DNA from: Ostrinia nubilalis
Lineage: Eukaryota > Arthropoda > Insecta > Lepidoptera > Crambidae
Length of the DNA: 64,000 bases
Reading direction: 5' to 3'
Assembly (NCBI RefSeq): GCF_963855985.1
Contig: NC_087093.1
Coordinates: forward strand, 4,099,501-4,163,500
How positions within the stretch are numbered: the stretch's first letter is position 1; each line of letters begins with the position of its first letter. Below, one piece after another: positions 10,889-21,885 of this stretch. The notes under the pieces are model-generated. The model made no database searches. It was not told the origin of the DNA and worked only from the letters and a program-made list of their open reading frames with translations. The position numbers were made by a program, and so were the translations under genes.

Positions 10889-11407
10889 TATTTTGCTCTA
10901 TGGTTACAAACAGATTTTGCATGACATTGACAGATATGTCAAAATCCACCAATCACGCAGCATTTGGACCTCGCGTCTACGTATTGCCATCTGGCGGATT
11001 TTCCAATCGCGAAAGCCCTCATTGAATTCTTCTTCTTTTGTTGAAAAAAAAAAATTAACAACATTAACATCACAAATCACAATCACTACTAAGAATCACA
11101 AAATAGACGAAACACAGCATTTGCACAGAATTGGCCGTAAGGATCTATATCCATAGCCGTAAAACTTGTATTAAAAAAAAAGATGACAGTTGACTGCAAT
11201 ATTGAGAAACAGTCAGTGTTGCCAGAAGGTTACTTTTGTAACCTTTTAGCTGATTTTTGAACTGCTTTGGTTTACTTTTAGGTTACACTAATGAAAAGGT
11301 TACTTTTAGGTGATTTAGTTAGTAAAATATGATTTATCTGTGGTAATTAAATAGATTAATTAGATTTACGAATCTCTGATGGATGAGTGATACCCGACCC
11401 GAGGTTT

Positions 11408-12236
11408 CCGCCAACTGGGACCGCAATCAACTAGGACCGCGGTCCCAATCGCCAGATCAGTAAAAATTAAATACTTTTTTGGGACCATTCATAAAGGACA
11501 ATGACCAAAAATGTATGGAGTGTGGTCCAAATGTCAACCACCACCTATGTAGTAAAATAGTCTACTAAATACTGATTCATTATAACCAAACCGCAATCAA
11601 AAATATGCTGTCAGTAAAAAGTTATGACTGAATGAAAAGTCATGTTTTTACCTTTTCATCTGAAAATTAATGTTCTTGATATCATTCTATCCATCGCACA
11701 TTTCGGATTAATCTATGCATATTATGTCATGTCGCTTAGTGTGCCGTGTTAGATTCTCGCTAAAAGAAAAAAAACTCAGAAGAAAGACAACAATATTGGA
11801 ATTATGGTCGGGTGGTCGCTGCTCCGCCCCTATTGGTTGTAGGGTAATGTTATATAACCTAAAACCATCCTTGATAAATGGGCTATCCATAACAAAAAGA
11901 ATTTTTCAAATCGGACCAGTAGTTCCTGAGATTAGCGCGTAAACTACTACAATTTTTCATACAGTCATAACTTTTTACTGACAGTTTATTTATTTTTCGT
12001 CCCATACTGAAAGTTAATCTCTATTTAATGGACCATAAGCCAATATAGGTCTCATTAGTGGTGGACATTTGGACCACTTTTGGTCATTGTCCTTTTAGTA
12101 CGATACCGATTTTGGCTTGAATAATATATTTTTTTAAGTTATCTATGAGTGAACCTAGTCGCTGGAAGAAAAATATTTAATTTTTATCGATCCAGCGACT
12201 GGGACCACTGTCCCAGTTAATTGCGGTCCCAGTAGC
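11408..12236. mobile_element. TIR element with GGGACCGC ends and stacked internal palindromes
   Basis: Inverted ends about 45 bp long contain CTGGGACCGCAAT at 11414 and the complement near 12226-12214. Further inside, AAGGACAATGACCAAAA (11495) pairs with 12096-12080, and CTGTCAGTAAAAAGTTATGA (about 11609) pairs with 11985-11966. The whole unit is therefore an imperfect palindrome. The centre (11715-11945) holds a common moth repeat word, TTCCTGAGATTAGCGCG. No coding capacity or clear target duplication was found. Confidence 0.5.
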
Positions 12237-12785
12237 CGGAATCTACGGCCCGATCGCGAACGTCTTCGCTTTCGCTTCGCGAAGCCCACACTCGGCCTCG
12301 TCGGCACGCGCACCGACGATCGCCAAACGGCTAGAGTACCTTCTGTACTCGCCACTCTGCCCGGTGAAGCTGGAAAAGCTCCTCCAGCTACCAGCGCGCG
12401 TCCCTTCAAAAAAAAAAAAGCCGGAAACCTCCCCGACCCGACCGTGGATCACCAGTATTCTACTACACAGTAAAGTATAGGGTAAGGTGGGGCACAATGT
12501 ACACCGGGTACAATGTTACAATGCATATTTCTCCGTCCCTTTCTATTAGTTGTATGATGTTCAGCGGCTCAGTTCAGCAGCTCTTATGAGCTTGACAAAC
12601 GTGTATACCAACATCATGCGAGCGAGCTGAGCATTGTGTCCTGCTCTGAGGTAGACCCAGAACAGGACGCTGTTATTCTGCGGAAGCCACTTTTTTAAAA
12701 GAGCGTCACATTGGACGCCATAAACATTGGCATTTTTATTTTAAAATTATATAAACTTATACAAAGCTTCAACGATTACATAAAT
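12237..12785. other. GC-rich patch with internal A-run, then anonymous sequence
   Basis: 12240-12405 is GC-rich against an AT-rich background and ends in an A-run at about 12407-12418, suggesting the 3' end of a retrotransposed copy of unknown family. The rest is anonymous. Frames in the GC-rich part show no recognisable protein. Confidence 0.35.
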
Positions 12786-12885
12786 TTGTAGGTGTGTGTG
12801 CTAGCTGTGTGTGTTAGGTGTGTGTGTTAGGTGTATGTGTTAGGTGTGTGTGTTGGGTGTATGTGGCTTGTGTGTGTGTCAACAG
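12786..12885. repeat. 12-bp GT-rich minisatellite (GTGTGTGTTAGG)
   Basis: Six or seven variant units of GTGTGTGTTAGG lie in tandem. On the minus strand they sit just past the end of the LINE fragment at 12955, so they may be expanded 3'-UTR or tail sequence of that LINE. Confidence 0.65.
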
Positions 12886-12954
12886 AAATTGCTAGATGTG
12901 TCAAAAAGTTATGTTTGTGTAATAAAGGGAAGAGATGCAGAACAACTACTCAGG

Positions 12955-14345
12955 CAATAGACATTTGTTCGTCTAATAGAAATGTCTTTAAATTACGTTT
13001 GAAAGTAGCATTTGATTTGGAGTTTCGAATTGGCGGCGGTAAGTTATTCCAACATTTCGTGGCAGAATATCGAAAGCTGCCACGAAAAGCAGCTGTTCTG
13101 TGCTCTGGGCACATAAGGCGAGAGAGAGGCGATCATTATTTTACGCTGAGCAACTCTCAGTTTAGAGAACAAGTATGAAGGCTCCTGTTTGTTGATGACT
13201 TCAAAAAGCAATGAAGCAAAGTGCAGTTTTTGTCTAGCGGCCATGTTCAAAAGTCTGTTACGGTTCAGAAACGGAGTAACATGTGAACGTGGAGGTATTG
13301 GAAAACAGAACCGCGCACAAGCATTCTGAATACGTTGAATCACTTTCCTTGTCCGTACTAACAAACATCCACCAAAAACAGTGTCACAATAATTGAGTTT
13401 TGAAAGGACGAGTGACTCACATAAGCTAACTCTTGTCTCTATATCGATGTATTTGCGGATTCTATATAAAACTTTGAGCCTATAAAAACAATTTTTCATT
13501 ATTTCCAGTATGTGTCCTTCAAATAGTAGCCTTCCATCCATAAGTAAACCCAGATTGCGAGCTTGTACTACTTGTTCCAAACATGCACCCATCATTAGAG
13601 ATGGGTTTCCACCCGGGTAAAAACCCACATGAGGGTAAAAACCCAATAAAAACCCGTTTCATTCCACCCGTGGGTGTTTACACCGGGTGAAAACAAATAA
13701 CTTTATAATTATTTCAATTGGTATCTTTTCTTTATTTTTATTCAATTTTTCTCATTTAAGTTTAATTATTAATAAGTAATAAGTCTTTAACACTAATATG
13801 CATTTATATCGTAGCCAAATCGTAAATTTGATCACGTTATGATGATGTGACCAATTATTTTATAAAATGGTGTTATTTCAAGAATCGTTGAACCGATTTA
13901 GAAGAAATTTAGTAGGAACACAATAATTTGTGATCATGGCAAGGACATGGAGGGGGGGGGGGGGGGGGGGGGGAATGCCAAAGATGCCAAACTCTCTCTT
14001 TGATGACATTACGGTATAAAGTTACAAATAACAACACCAACTACAAAGTACTTCTGCTTAAACACTTGAAATCGAACCGCCCTTCCGCCACTGTAACGCA
14101 TTGTAACGTTTTTCAAGACCTCCTCTCCCCCCAGATTGCATTACGTAACACTAGAACGCCCCCTTAGCAACAAATACCACTTCTCACTTTAAAAAAACGC
14201 TATTTTTGTTTTCACCCACCAGAATGGGTGATAATGGGTAAAAACCGGGTTTTTACCCAAATCACCCAGTTTTAACCCAATCGGGTGAAATGGGTTTTTA
14301 CCCACTACCCATCTCTACCCATCATAGAGACACGTGGACTTTTGG
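12955..14345 (-). pseudogene. LINE RT C-terminal fragment, split by a hAT MITE
   Basis: The minus-strand frame from about 13587 to 13044 carries the post-catalytic part of a LINE RT: ARNLGLLMDGRLLFEGHI, FYRLKVLYRIRKYID, SKLNYCDTVFGG and QNACARFCFPIPPRSHVTPF. It closely resembles the same region of LINE B (29489-28863). A frameshift near 13075 leads to the remaining C-terminus (CWNNLPPPIR) ending near 12955. The frame also continues on the far side of the hAT MITE, in 14318-14345. So a LINE B relative inserted first and the MITE landed in it later. The catalytic YADD part is not present. Confidence 0.75.
13596..14317. mobile_element. hAT-type MITE, 722 bp, perfect 8-bp TSD
   Basis: The ends are TAGAGATGGGT at 13596 and its complement at 14307-14317. 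CCCATCAT is duplicated exactly (13588-13595 and 14318-14325). Subterminal GGGTAAAAACCC-type words repeat at both ends. A run of 22 G (13952-13973) lies inside. The TAG start and 8-bp duplication fit hAT. Confidence 0.8.
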
Positions 14346-14849
14346 CAGAAACTTGATCTAAACTAAACTTGATCTAAACTAAACTAAAAGTTGATCGATC
14401 TGTGATAAATAATTTACCTGATTAATTAGTTTTATGAAGTAGGAATTTTATTTCATTAGTGATACCCGACAAGAACGTAGATCATCGGATTTCTAGTAAA
14501 GTGTATCTACCTTAATTATTAAAAATGTTAATTGATCTGTGATAATAATCAAGCTGAATAAAAACGTTTTTGATTGTTATTTTAGTATTTCATTCTAGCT
14601 ATTATATTTCCAAGAATAACCTGGTTTTGCCATGTCTGAATACAGTTTTTTTTTTCGGTTTCGGTAAAACCGGTTTTGTGACCCCCTAAATCCCACCCTT
14701 ACGTTCATATAAAAAGAATGTGCGTAATCTATACGTACATAAGGCACCTAAAATAATAGAGAGGAAAGAATTTACTGTATTGAACAATGAACCGTCTCAG
14801 CTATAAAAGACCCACTAAAAATTTTAGGAAATTGTAATTTTAAGTACCT

Positions 14850-15036
14850 ATAAATTAATATTTATTTACTTATGTATATCTTGGCTATGGCAGAATAACA
14901 GGGTTTGTGGGTCTCCTGCAATCACTGAGTCATAGACCTTTTTGTCTCTTATGATTTTTTGTATCTGTGAAAAACTGTAAATGAAACCTGTTTTGAGACA
15001 AATAAATACTTTCTATTCTATTCTATTCTATTCTAA
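14850..15036 (+). repeat. LINE 3' end with TTCTA pentamer tail
   Basis: A segment ending GAGACAAATAAATACTTTC runs straight into four TATTC/TTCTA pentamers (about 15013-15036). The same junction recurs at 20882-20922, so it is the 3' end of a dispersed LINE or SINE family with a pentanucleotide tail. No coding part is attached. Confidence 0.55.
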
Positions 15037-15144
15037 ACTGAACTGTCCCACCAAACACATTGATAGGGGGCGCCACCATTGTTCACCTGTACAAGGTTTC
15101 CCAAAAAGTACTGTCAAGCCGAAGCCCAGAGGTAGAGTATCACT

Positions 15145-15362
15145 AGGGCTACCCGAATACTCGATTTTTTCAAGTTATTTATAATTTTCAGATGATATGA
15201 TAATGATGAAAATCTTTATCATATTTCAAAAACTGGGATAAAATCTATCCTACGTCCTTTCCCGGGACTCAACCATCTCTATGCCTCATCAAAATCGGTT
15301 CAGTGGTTTAGGCGTGAAAGCAAGACAAAGTTACTTTCACATTTGTAATATTAGTATAGATG
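15145..15362 (-). mobile_element. Short Helitron-like element
   Basis: Read on the minus strand it begins TCTATACTAATATTAC at 15362 and ends CTAG near 15145 next to a T. TC at the 5' end, CTAG at the 3' end and insertion between A and T are Helitron hallmarks. The 3' hairpin is weak in this copy. A better-preserved relative is at 35066-35294. Confidence 0.45.
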
Positions 15363-15408
15363 CAATGTTTTTGCCTCGATTAAATAAAACATTGTGATCA
15401 AAATAAAA

Positions 15409-16263
15409 ACTTATTATCAAAATTTATTTTATAGGTTATTAGGTACTCAATACAGAAATCAGCCGGCTCCTAGTCTAAAATTCTTATAATCGAAATTAAA
15501 TGATTTAAACTACAAATAAAAATGATTCAAACAGTACTAGTTTTTAGGTTCAAATTCGACTGCTCTAGTGGACGCACGGAACGGCAACGTCGCAGTCGAC
15601 CCATATTATTTGAATTATTTGGCGGGAAAATAGTTTTTGGCTTTTAATTCTGAAACTAAGAGGCCTAGAGATTTGAAATTATGTCTCGTGTGTACTTTAA
15701 TTATAACGAATTATTTGATCTTTAAAACGCAACTCTAACTTATACGGTTTTAATAATCCACCGTGTGTTACGTGTCACCAGCTTACACATACGTATCGGT
15801 TCGTAGTTCGAAAACGGTTCGAAATAAAGCTTTGAAAGAATTGAAGTCGGGTTTTTTTATTCGACTTTAATTTATGAGATATAAAACATTGATGTAGCTT
15901 AAATATTTACGAAGATACAGATGTGTAAGCTGGATACACGGTACTCCAGCTCGCACATAGTTTTTTGATCGTGGTTTTAACAGTATTTGAGCTAAAGTCT
16001 TGAAAAGTGGAAAGCCTACTATTTGGATTCGACTGTAATTTTTGAGGTATAATACATTATCGTAGCATAAATATTTACGAAGATACAGATGTGTCAGCTG
16101 GAGACACGTGTCCTCAGCTTACACATAGAAAACAACTCATAGTTATGAAGTTCTAATGGCTCTAATTGAATGACTGAGAGGTTTGATGACTCTAATTAGG
16201 CTTTTATTGATGGTATACTTGGAATTGCTCTAGGGCCAATGAGGAAGTTGGAGACATTCAGGT
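15409..16263 (-). repeat. Right TIR of the 7.07-kb element
   Basis: This is the inverted partner of 9189-10043. The few differences include CTCC against ATCC in the middle hairpin unit near 15935. It ends CATTCAGGT at 16263, next to the target duplication. Confidence 0.85.
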
Positions 16264-16272
16264 CAAAATAGC

Positions 16273-16935
16273 TTCTCTTTCACACTTTTCTGGAAAATCT
16301 AGAATGTTCAGGAAAAAATAGAGAAGAAACGAGACGGAAATATCGGACCTCTCGCTTCGAACATTCTAGAGCGTGAGATAGCAATATGTTTTGTCCTTGT
16401 CTTGCACGGATGGTCCGTTGCGCGAGGCAATACCGTAAAGAGAGCCGTTTTAGGTTTTTGTCAATAACTTCGCCAATTTTGGGAATTTTGTGATGAAACT
16501 TTTTGTATAATGTAGATAATTTAATTACGCATCCGTAGAAAATAAGAAACCATTGTAAAACTACCTGCCAGTTGGAGAAAATTAGCAAAAACTGTGGATT
16601 TCCCGAAGACAGGGATAGCAATAGCGTGTGAAAGCGGGACGGAGATAGCCGCTCCCCATAAATACGGAATGGACCGCTCCAGCTGGCATGTGTTGTTTTG
16701 TTCAGTTCAGAGAACAAGTGCTCCAAGCAACAAGTGATCTGAAGAAGCAAGAACTGAGAAAAGGAAGCGAATAATAAACGCGAGAAGTCTCAGCAAGTGA
16801 AATAGTGGTTTTATTCCTGCAAGTAGCACCTACTACGCCTGACATAGTAAGGGCAAGCTCTCAACGGCAGTCATCATCGTCCGGTCAGCGCTCTCGAACA
16901 CACACAAACGCATACAGTCCACTGCAATCCACCAC
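16273..16935. other. Anonymous stretch with LTR-like regulatory words
   Basis: CATAAATA near 16659, a TTCAGTTCAG initiator-like word near 16697 and AATAAA near 16771 occur in an order that would suit a solo LTR on the plus strand, and sequence left of the 7.07-kb element (about 9010-9188) may belong to the same unit. No second LTR, primer site or coding region is seen, so this remains a guess. The 156-codon minus-strand frame here (16750-16280) matches nothing I recognise. Confidence 0.25.
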
Positions 16936-16939
16936 ACAG

Positions 16940-17044
16940 GTAGATGTTATGACGTAGGCATCCGCTAAGAAAGGATTTTACGAAACTCCTCCCCTACGGG
17001 GGTAAAACGGGATTTACGCGTACGAAGTCGCGGGCGCCCGCTAG
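16940..17044 (+). mobile_element. Helitron 3' end fragment
   Basis: The segment ends TACGAAGTCGCGGGCGCCCG followed by CTAG (17041-17044) and T, with a GC hairpin just before the end. It matches the 3' end of the Helitron at 26068-27138. Immediately after it, 17045-17063 is the reverse complement of the Helitron 5' word TCTATACTAATATTA, so two Helitron ends are abutted. Confidence 0.5.
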
Positions 17045-17463
17045 TTTATAATATTAGTATAGAAATGTAGTTTAGACGGAACTTTTGAGTTTATTTTTTA
17101 TTGCAATTATTATTTTCCAGGCGGCCAAAAACTTAAAGGGCAACTAACTGCGTGCCACTAATAAAATATCTAGGCAGCATTTTTATTTCGGCCACAATTA
17201 TTGTATACATACCCTACTGGAGTACGTAGGTAGTTATTCTGAGGCTGGGCTCAAAATGATATAACAAACTTACCTTTAAATAATAAATTCATTGAGCGAA
17301 TATATTTATTATGTCTTGGACCCCCGACTTTTTTTGACCACAACTCGTCAATCGATATTATAATCTTTTCAATTTTCTTCCCATGAACTACTAAGACATA
17401 ACTGACAGATATCACTGAAATTGTAATAAGATTAAACATACAACTTAAGTGACAATGGGCATT

Positions 17464-17690
17464 GGGCAGGGCACATGGTAAGCAGAACTGGCGGCCGATG
17501 GGGCAGCAAGGTTCTGGAGTGGAGGCCACGTACCGGAAAGCGTGGGACGTCCACCCACAAGTTGGGCCGACGTCTTCATCAAGGTAGAGGAATGCGCTGG
17601 ATGCAGGCCGCCACCAACCGGTCAATATGGAAATCAATGGGGGCTATGTTCAGCAATGGACGTCCTGTGGCTGAAATCATGATGATGAAC
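17464..17690 (+). pseudogene. RTE-clade LINE, extreme C-terminus of ORF2
   Basis: The plus-strand frame reads WAGHMVSRTGGRWGSKVLEW, then RWMQAATNRSIWKS. This matches the last ~70 residues of RTE-type endonuclease-reverse transcriptases common in Lepidoptera. Nothing of the RT core is attached, so it is a 5'-truncated scrap inserted in the first intron of receptor gene 2. Confidence 0.7.
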
Positions 17691-18081
17691 TCACTGCAGT
17701 GTGTTGTAACGTAAGCTCTCTCAACATCAAGAATGTGTTGATGTAGCTAAGTTTATCCGCATGCTGGTTATGGTATGGTTTATTATTTATTTTACATCTA
17801 GTTCAAAAAGCAAGCTCAAAAAGTCCACTAAAAATAAGTAAATTATATTTACTCTGAAATGCCCCACTGAAACGGTCAACCATTAAAAACATTATAAAAA
17901 AAACGATGGAAATTGGAACTCCTGCTCATAGCTACGAGAAAATTCTTTAATAAACAGATAATACAGAGCAATAAAATAACTGGCAGCAATATGGCTAGCG
18001 CCCAACTGGGGGAATCGTTAAATATCGACACCTTCAGGTTCAATTGTCGTATAAACCATTTTGGCCAAATCGAGTTATATT

Positions 18082-18375
18082 GGTTACCTACGTGAGTGCG
18101 ACAAACATTACATCGAATTTTGTTTCTTCGAAAACCTTTCTGCGAAGTTATTATACTGCGACGCCTTGTTATATCGATGCCTTGTTACTGCGATGTTACG
18201 TTACATCGAAAAACTTTACTGCGAACGATTTTATTGCGAAGCCTTCTTTATTTGACTTAGCAGATAGATAAAAAAATGAAATTACATACATTCATACACA
18301 GTATAGTAACTTCGCAGAAAGGTTTTCGAAGAAACAAAATTCGATGTAACGTTTGTCGCACTCACGTAGGTAACC
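18082..18375. mobile_element. 294-bp palindromic MITE
   Basis: Arms of about 77 bp, GGTTACCTACGTGAGTGCG at 18082 and the complement ending at 18375, differ at only one or two positions. The loop contains repeated ACTGCGA words. It is nested near one end of the 2.08-kb element. A target duplication is not clear. Confidence 0.65.
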
Positions 18376-18839
18376 CAAGGAATCAGAATTTTTTTCTCTA
18401 TCGAGCTGTATATTCGAAATATTGAAATTCGCTAAAAAAATGTTTATACGCCCCAAAAAACTATAGCGTAAAAGATAAATAAATACCTTATAAACAGTGT
18501 AAAAACCGAACGCTTGTTTTTGGTATTTTTGCTAAGATGTATCAACCATACATTTTTTTAAGCCTGGACGTAAAACTCTCTCGTAATTGAAAATGGTTTT
18601 TACGCCTAAAGACATGGCATTTTATGTCCAGATTCAACGTCGTAAGTCCATGAATTCAATATGGTAATTATCTGTTTCATATTCATATTCATTTATTTAT
18701 TGCATCACATATGTATGTATGTACAGTAAGTAAGTTTTTCTTATTTATAAAGTTAAAGAAAGTTGATTGTTTCTACTTTTAAAGATAATAACTAGATATA
18801 TAAGGTTGCTTTCCAGGTCCAGTACATCCGTGAATAGTA

Positions 18840-19150
18840 ATGATGACCGGGTCATGAAATCGAAACTCTATTTAGTCCGTCAGACAGAGAATTAGAAAAT
18901 TTAGACTCATACTTTAATTTGTCCCATAATCGAAGAATTACTGTATTATATTGAGTTGGAATGTCGCGTGACGTCACTTTTGAGTAAAAATTCTACTCAA
19001 GAGTGACGTATCGCGCCATTTCAACTCGATGTAGCACTGATATTATTAAATTATGAAAGAAAATAAAAATATGAGTCTCATATTTTCTAATTATCTGTTT
19101 GACGGACAAATAATTGAAATTTTGTCATCTAGCCTATTGATCTCGACTAA
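18840..19150. repeat. Imperfect palindrome inside the 2.08-kb element
   Basis: AGTTGGAATGTCGCGTGACG near 18953 pairs with CGTATCGCGCCATTTCAACT near 19007-19026, and outer words AATTAGAAAA (about 18891) and TTTTCTAATT (about 19083) pair too. It is probably a foldback MITE or the centre of the host element. Confidence 0.5.
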
Positions 19151-20496
19151 ATGTGATGAATTCAAGACTTTTAAACAAAGAAAACAAGCCATAGTGTACT
19201 CATTTTATACCCTTTTGAGATGCTCTGTAATAGTTTATTACTTTACAAGTACTCCAACTTTTAATTGTTGCCAGTAGTGGTTACTTTTAGCTGTAATTTA
19301 AATTTGGGTTTCTTGTAAAGATATAAATTCCTTAGAGAAATTCTCAAAAAATTACAAATCCTTCTCCTGAGCATACTGGGGCTCTTCTCTTCATGCAAAA
19401 TTTATCATAACCAAACGAAATCAATATGCGTCAGCAGAGAACCAGGAAAGCTGTCTTAATGTTTTGCTGTAATTGTATTTTTTGTTCAAAATTTATGGTG
19501 ATTAGTTTTGTTTAGAATTATTAGAAATATTATTTGTTTTGCCATAATTTTCCTGCAAAATTGTAAAAACAAAAATGTTACTTTTCGTATGCAAGCAAAT
19601 TTATTATTTCTACCTCAACCAAATATAGTTTTTACACTGTTAAATATCTTTGTGCAAATTCTCTAAACAACAAAAGCCTGGAAATAGTAAACAATACATT
19701 ATTTACATACATAGTTTTAATAATACATTTGAATAAATCACTTTATCAATGGGTATATAAACCAAAAAAAATACATCTAATGGTCTTTAAGCCATCAATT
19801 TCAGTCTCGTGTTTACAAAAAATTCAAATACGACGTAAAGAGTTATTTTTAGGTCAAATATAATGGGTCGTATAAACCACCGAGTGCCTTTTTCAACGAC
19901 GTAACTCCAAGCTAACTTTAAAACTACTGAAGATGCCCATTTTTTAAATATTTAGACTTTTTCATCGCAAAAATTGAAAAATGTTTTCTCTTGGACATTT
20001 TTTTATAACTTCTCAAATAAAAAAGTTACGAATTTTTTATTAAAAAAAAAATCGTTTTTTGGCTCTCCTGAAAAGTAGGGTTTTGGTTTATACGACAATT
20101 GAACCTGAAGGTATCGATATGTTTATCCCGTAAAGTTTTAGAGTATATATCCACATCTTCAGAGTTTTCTGATTGTTCACGTGGAGGTTTTAAAAACGAT
20201 CCATGATTCTATGTAAAAAGCGATGCAAAAGTACTGACTATACCAGATATGTGTTATTTCATTGATCTATAGAACCGGGTGCAATTAAAAGCAATTATAT
20301 AGGACACACTGGCATTATAAAGACGATAATTACAGCCTATACTGTTTACCTGTAGGCACCTGTGGTCATTATTTAAACCGCTCTACATATACGAGCCCTA
20401 ACTGGATACTGCAGCTTAAACAAGCACTTGTCCACTATGGGACTCTCCGAAACAAGAACGTGCAGGATATGCCAAGAGGCAGATGAAACGCGACCT

Positions 20497-20778
20497 TCAC
20501 CACATGCTACGTCTTCCGGCCCGTGGCCGCCACTCGAGAACTTTTCTACCCCAACGGCCATCGTCTCTATAAGCTATATGCCCCGCCCACTGCCACTTCA
20601 CTTTAGCAATTCTGCAAGCCATATCGTTTACTTTGGTTTTCCTACGTATCTCCTCATTTCTGATTTGATCACGCAGGGACACTCCGAGCAATACCCGCTC
20701 CATCGCGCTTTCGGTGACTTTGACACACAAGTTTGCAAGAAAGAAGCAATTTCCTTGCATTGAATTTGGATAAATCAA
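20497..20778 (-). pseudogene. RTE-clade LINE, ORF2 C-terminal fragment
   Basis: The minus-strand frame reads VTESAMERVLLGVSLRDQIR and KWQWAGHIAYRDDGRWGRKV, the conserved C-terminal region of RTE-type LINE ORF2. It is 5'-truncated and lacks the RT core. It lies in the ~1.6-kb gap between the 3' end of receptor gene 1 and the start of receptor gene 2. Confidence 0.75.
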
Positions 20779-20874
20779 ACGACAATAAGACTGATTTAAA
20801 TCTAACTAAAAAAATATTTCTTTATTTTTCTTTAGATACAGAAAAATATTAGAACATCAGAGTTATTTAGTTCA

Positions 20875-20922
20875 TCTCTTTTGAGACAAATAAATACTTT
20901 CTATTCTATTCTATTCTATTCT
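20875..20922 (+). repeat. LINE 3' tail with TTCTA pentamers
   Basis: GAGACAAATAAATACTTTC followed by four TATTC pentamers, the same junction as at 14990-15036. Confidence 0.55.
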
Positions 20923-21813
20923 ATCTTGAAGAATACAGGATGAGGTAGAAATAAAACTAACGTTGATAAACAACCAATGTTGTTTTATGTTTGGTAATAT
21001 TTAAATATCAAATAAACATTTATTTTAATATTGCATTTAAATAAAAACCTACTTTTGGAGTGAAGTGATCTTTTCCTCGTTATTTCTTTATAGATCACTT
21101 AGCAATCTGTTTCTATAGCTAAATAGTAATTTACAAGTTAGCTGTAGCAGTAATTACCCAGAAGTGGTAGAGAACGCTTCAGGTCCGACGAGCCCCACCA
21201 ACGTTAACAGTATGGATATGTAGGTACGACCAGGCTTTCTGCAATATCTGTAAAAATATTGTGAGAAAAAAAAATACATATAGAACCTCCTCCTTTTTTG
21301 AAGTCGGTTAATAATAGAGATTCTGGACTATTCGTAGACGTCTACGAGCTACGAGCTACGACGCGTGAGCGTAGTCACTTACGCTACGGACAGCTACGGC
21401 ACTCTGCCTACTTTGGCGTAGCTTATAAATTATGTACCTACTTAGCCATTTCTCTTGAGAACCAATAAACATACATATAAAAAATTAAAAAAACAAATAA
21501 ATAAATTAAAAATATTTAATGGATTATGCCTAATCCGAATTGTCTGATATCCTACTTTTGGTTTGAAATTGTTTTCAACAAAGGAAAGTTAAAGAAGTCA
21601 AATATATTTGTTGTTTTTTTTTTACTTTATTTAATATTTTTGAACAAAGATGTAAGCTTTAAAAACATTTTTATTTAAATGGCGTCCTTTTCCAATTCTA
21701 ATACTGAAATTCAAATACAAGGATCTGTCATTGATATAACTAGTAAATTGTTTAACACTTTGTAACTTTTAAATTATTTTGTTCTGAATATAAGTACTTA
21801 CTAGATGTAAAGC
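20923..21813. other. 3' flank of receptor gene 1, with a moth-repeat end
   Basis: No gene is seen. CCTCCTCCTTTTTTGAAGTCGGTTA at 21285-21310 is an end shared with 44665-44695 and belongs to a dispersed repeat. On the minus strand AATAAA (complement of TTTATT near 21626) lies about 190 bp past the receptor stop and is a candidate polyadenylation signal. Confidence 0.4.
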
Positions 21814-21885
21814 TTATAATAAATCCCAAGACATTGAAAACAAATACACCATAATTCCCATATATGACCAAGCTTCTTTCATTAT
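21814..21885 (-). CDS. Odorant receptor gene 1, last exon
   Basis: A 72-bp exon after a TTCACAG acceptor reads IMKEAWSYMGIMVYLFSMSW and ends DLL then TAA (21816-21814). The SY(M/F) core just before the C-terminus is characteristic of insect odorant receptors. Phase 0 matches the upstream exon. The intron before it contains a Tc1/mariner MITE. Confidence 0.75.
   Translation of the reverse strand: MMKEAWSYMGIMVYLFSMSWDLL

Larger units (their letters stand above)
9189..16263. mobile_element. 7.07-kb long-TIR element with 9-bp target duplication (MULE/foldback-like)
   Basis: Two inverted arms of about 855 bp, roughly 99% identical by eye, bound the element. It starts ACCTGAATGTCTCC at 9189 and ends with the complement at 16263. 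The flanks carry a perfect 9-bp duplication, CAAAATAGC (9180-9188 and 16264-16272). Long TIRs with a 9-bp duplication are the usual signature of Mutator-like elements and of some foldback elements. No transposase is recognisable between the arms; the interior holds a mariner-type MITE, another TIR element, a LINE fragment split by a hAT MITE, LINE tails and a Helitron. High arm identity suggests recent movement, but arms may also be kept alike by conversion. Confidence 0.8.
18031..20111. mobile_element. 2.08-kb TIR transposon inside receptor gene 2 exon 1
   Basis: The ends are about 28-bp inverted repeats, CCTTCAGGTTCAATTGTCG at 18031 and its complement ending at 20111. The flanks are TATCGACA (18023-18030) and TATCGATA (20112-20119), an 8-bp duplication with one difference. 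The receptor frame continues across when one copy is counted, which confirms the ends. The 8-bp duplication fits hAT or P superfamilies; the CCTTCAGG terminus does not decide. No transposase is seen. It contains a nested MITE (18082-18375) and an imperfect palindrome (about 18840-19150). Confidence 0.75.
17274..20204 (-). pseudogene. Odorant receptor gene 2, disrupted (exons 1 and 2)
   Basis: A 7tm_6 odorant receptor would be a seven-helix ligand-gated channel subunit in antennal neurons. Exon 1 begins at ATG 20204-20202, reads MDRF, then an in-frame TAA (20192-20190), then NLHVNNQKTLKMWIYTLKLY and on to the first hydrophobic segment ALAILLPVILLL, ending at a possible weak donor at 17965. A transposon (18031-20111) sits inside it; across the element the frame continues if one 8-bp duplication is discounted. 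Exon 2 (17414-17274) has a good acceptor (TTTCAG) and donor (GTAAGT) and reads VLVVHGKKIEKIIISIDELW, typical of the receptor N-terminal third. Phases agree (1/1). A later Met (codon 17) could bypass the stop, but not the insertion. No further exons were found. Confidence 0.65.

Noticed and set aside
11213..11230. CAGTGTTGCCAG as a hAT 5' end
   Set aside because: No matching inverted end or 8-bp duplication was found nearby.
16280..16750. 156-codon minus-strand frame
   Set aside because: No domain, lies in LTR-like non-coding sequence, and nothing supports a start.
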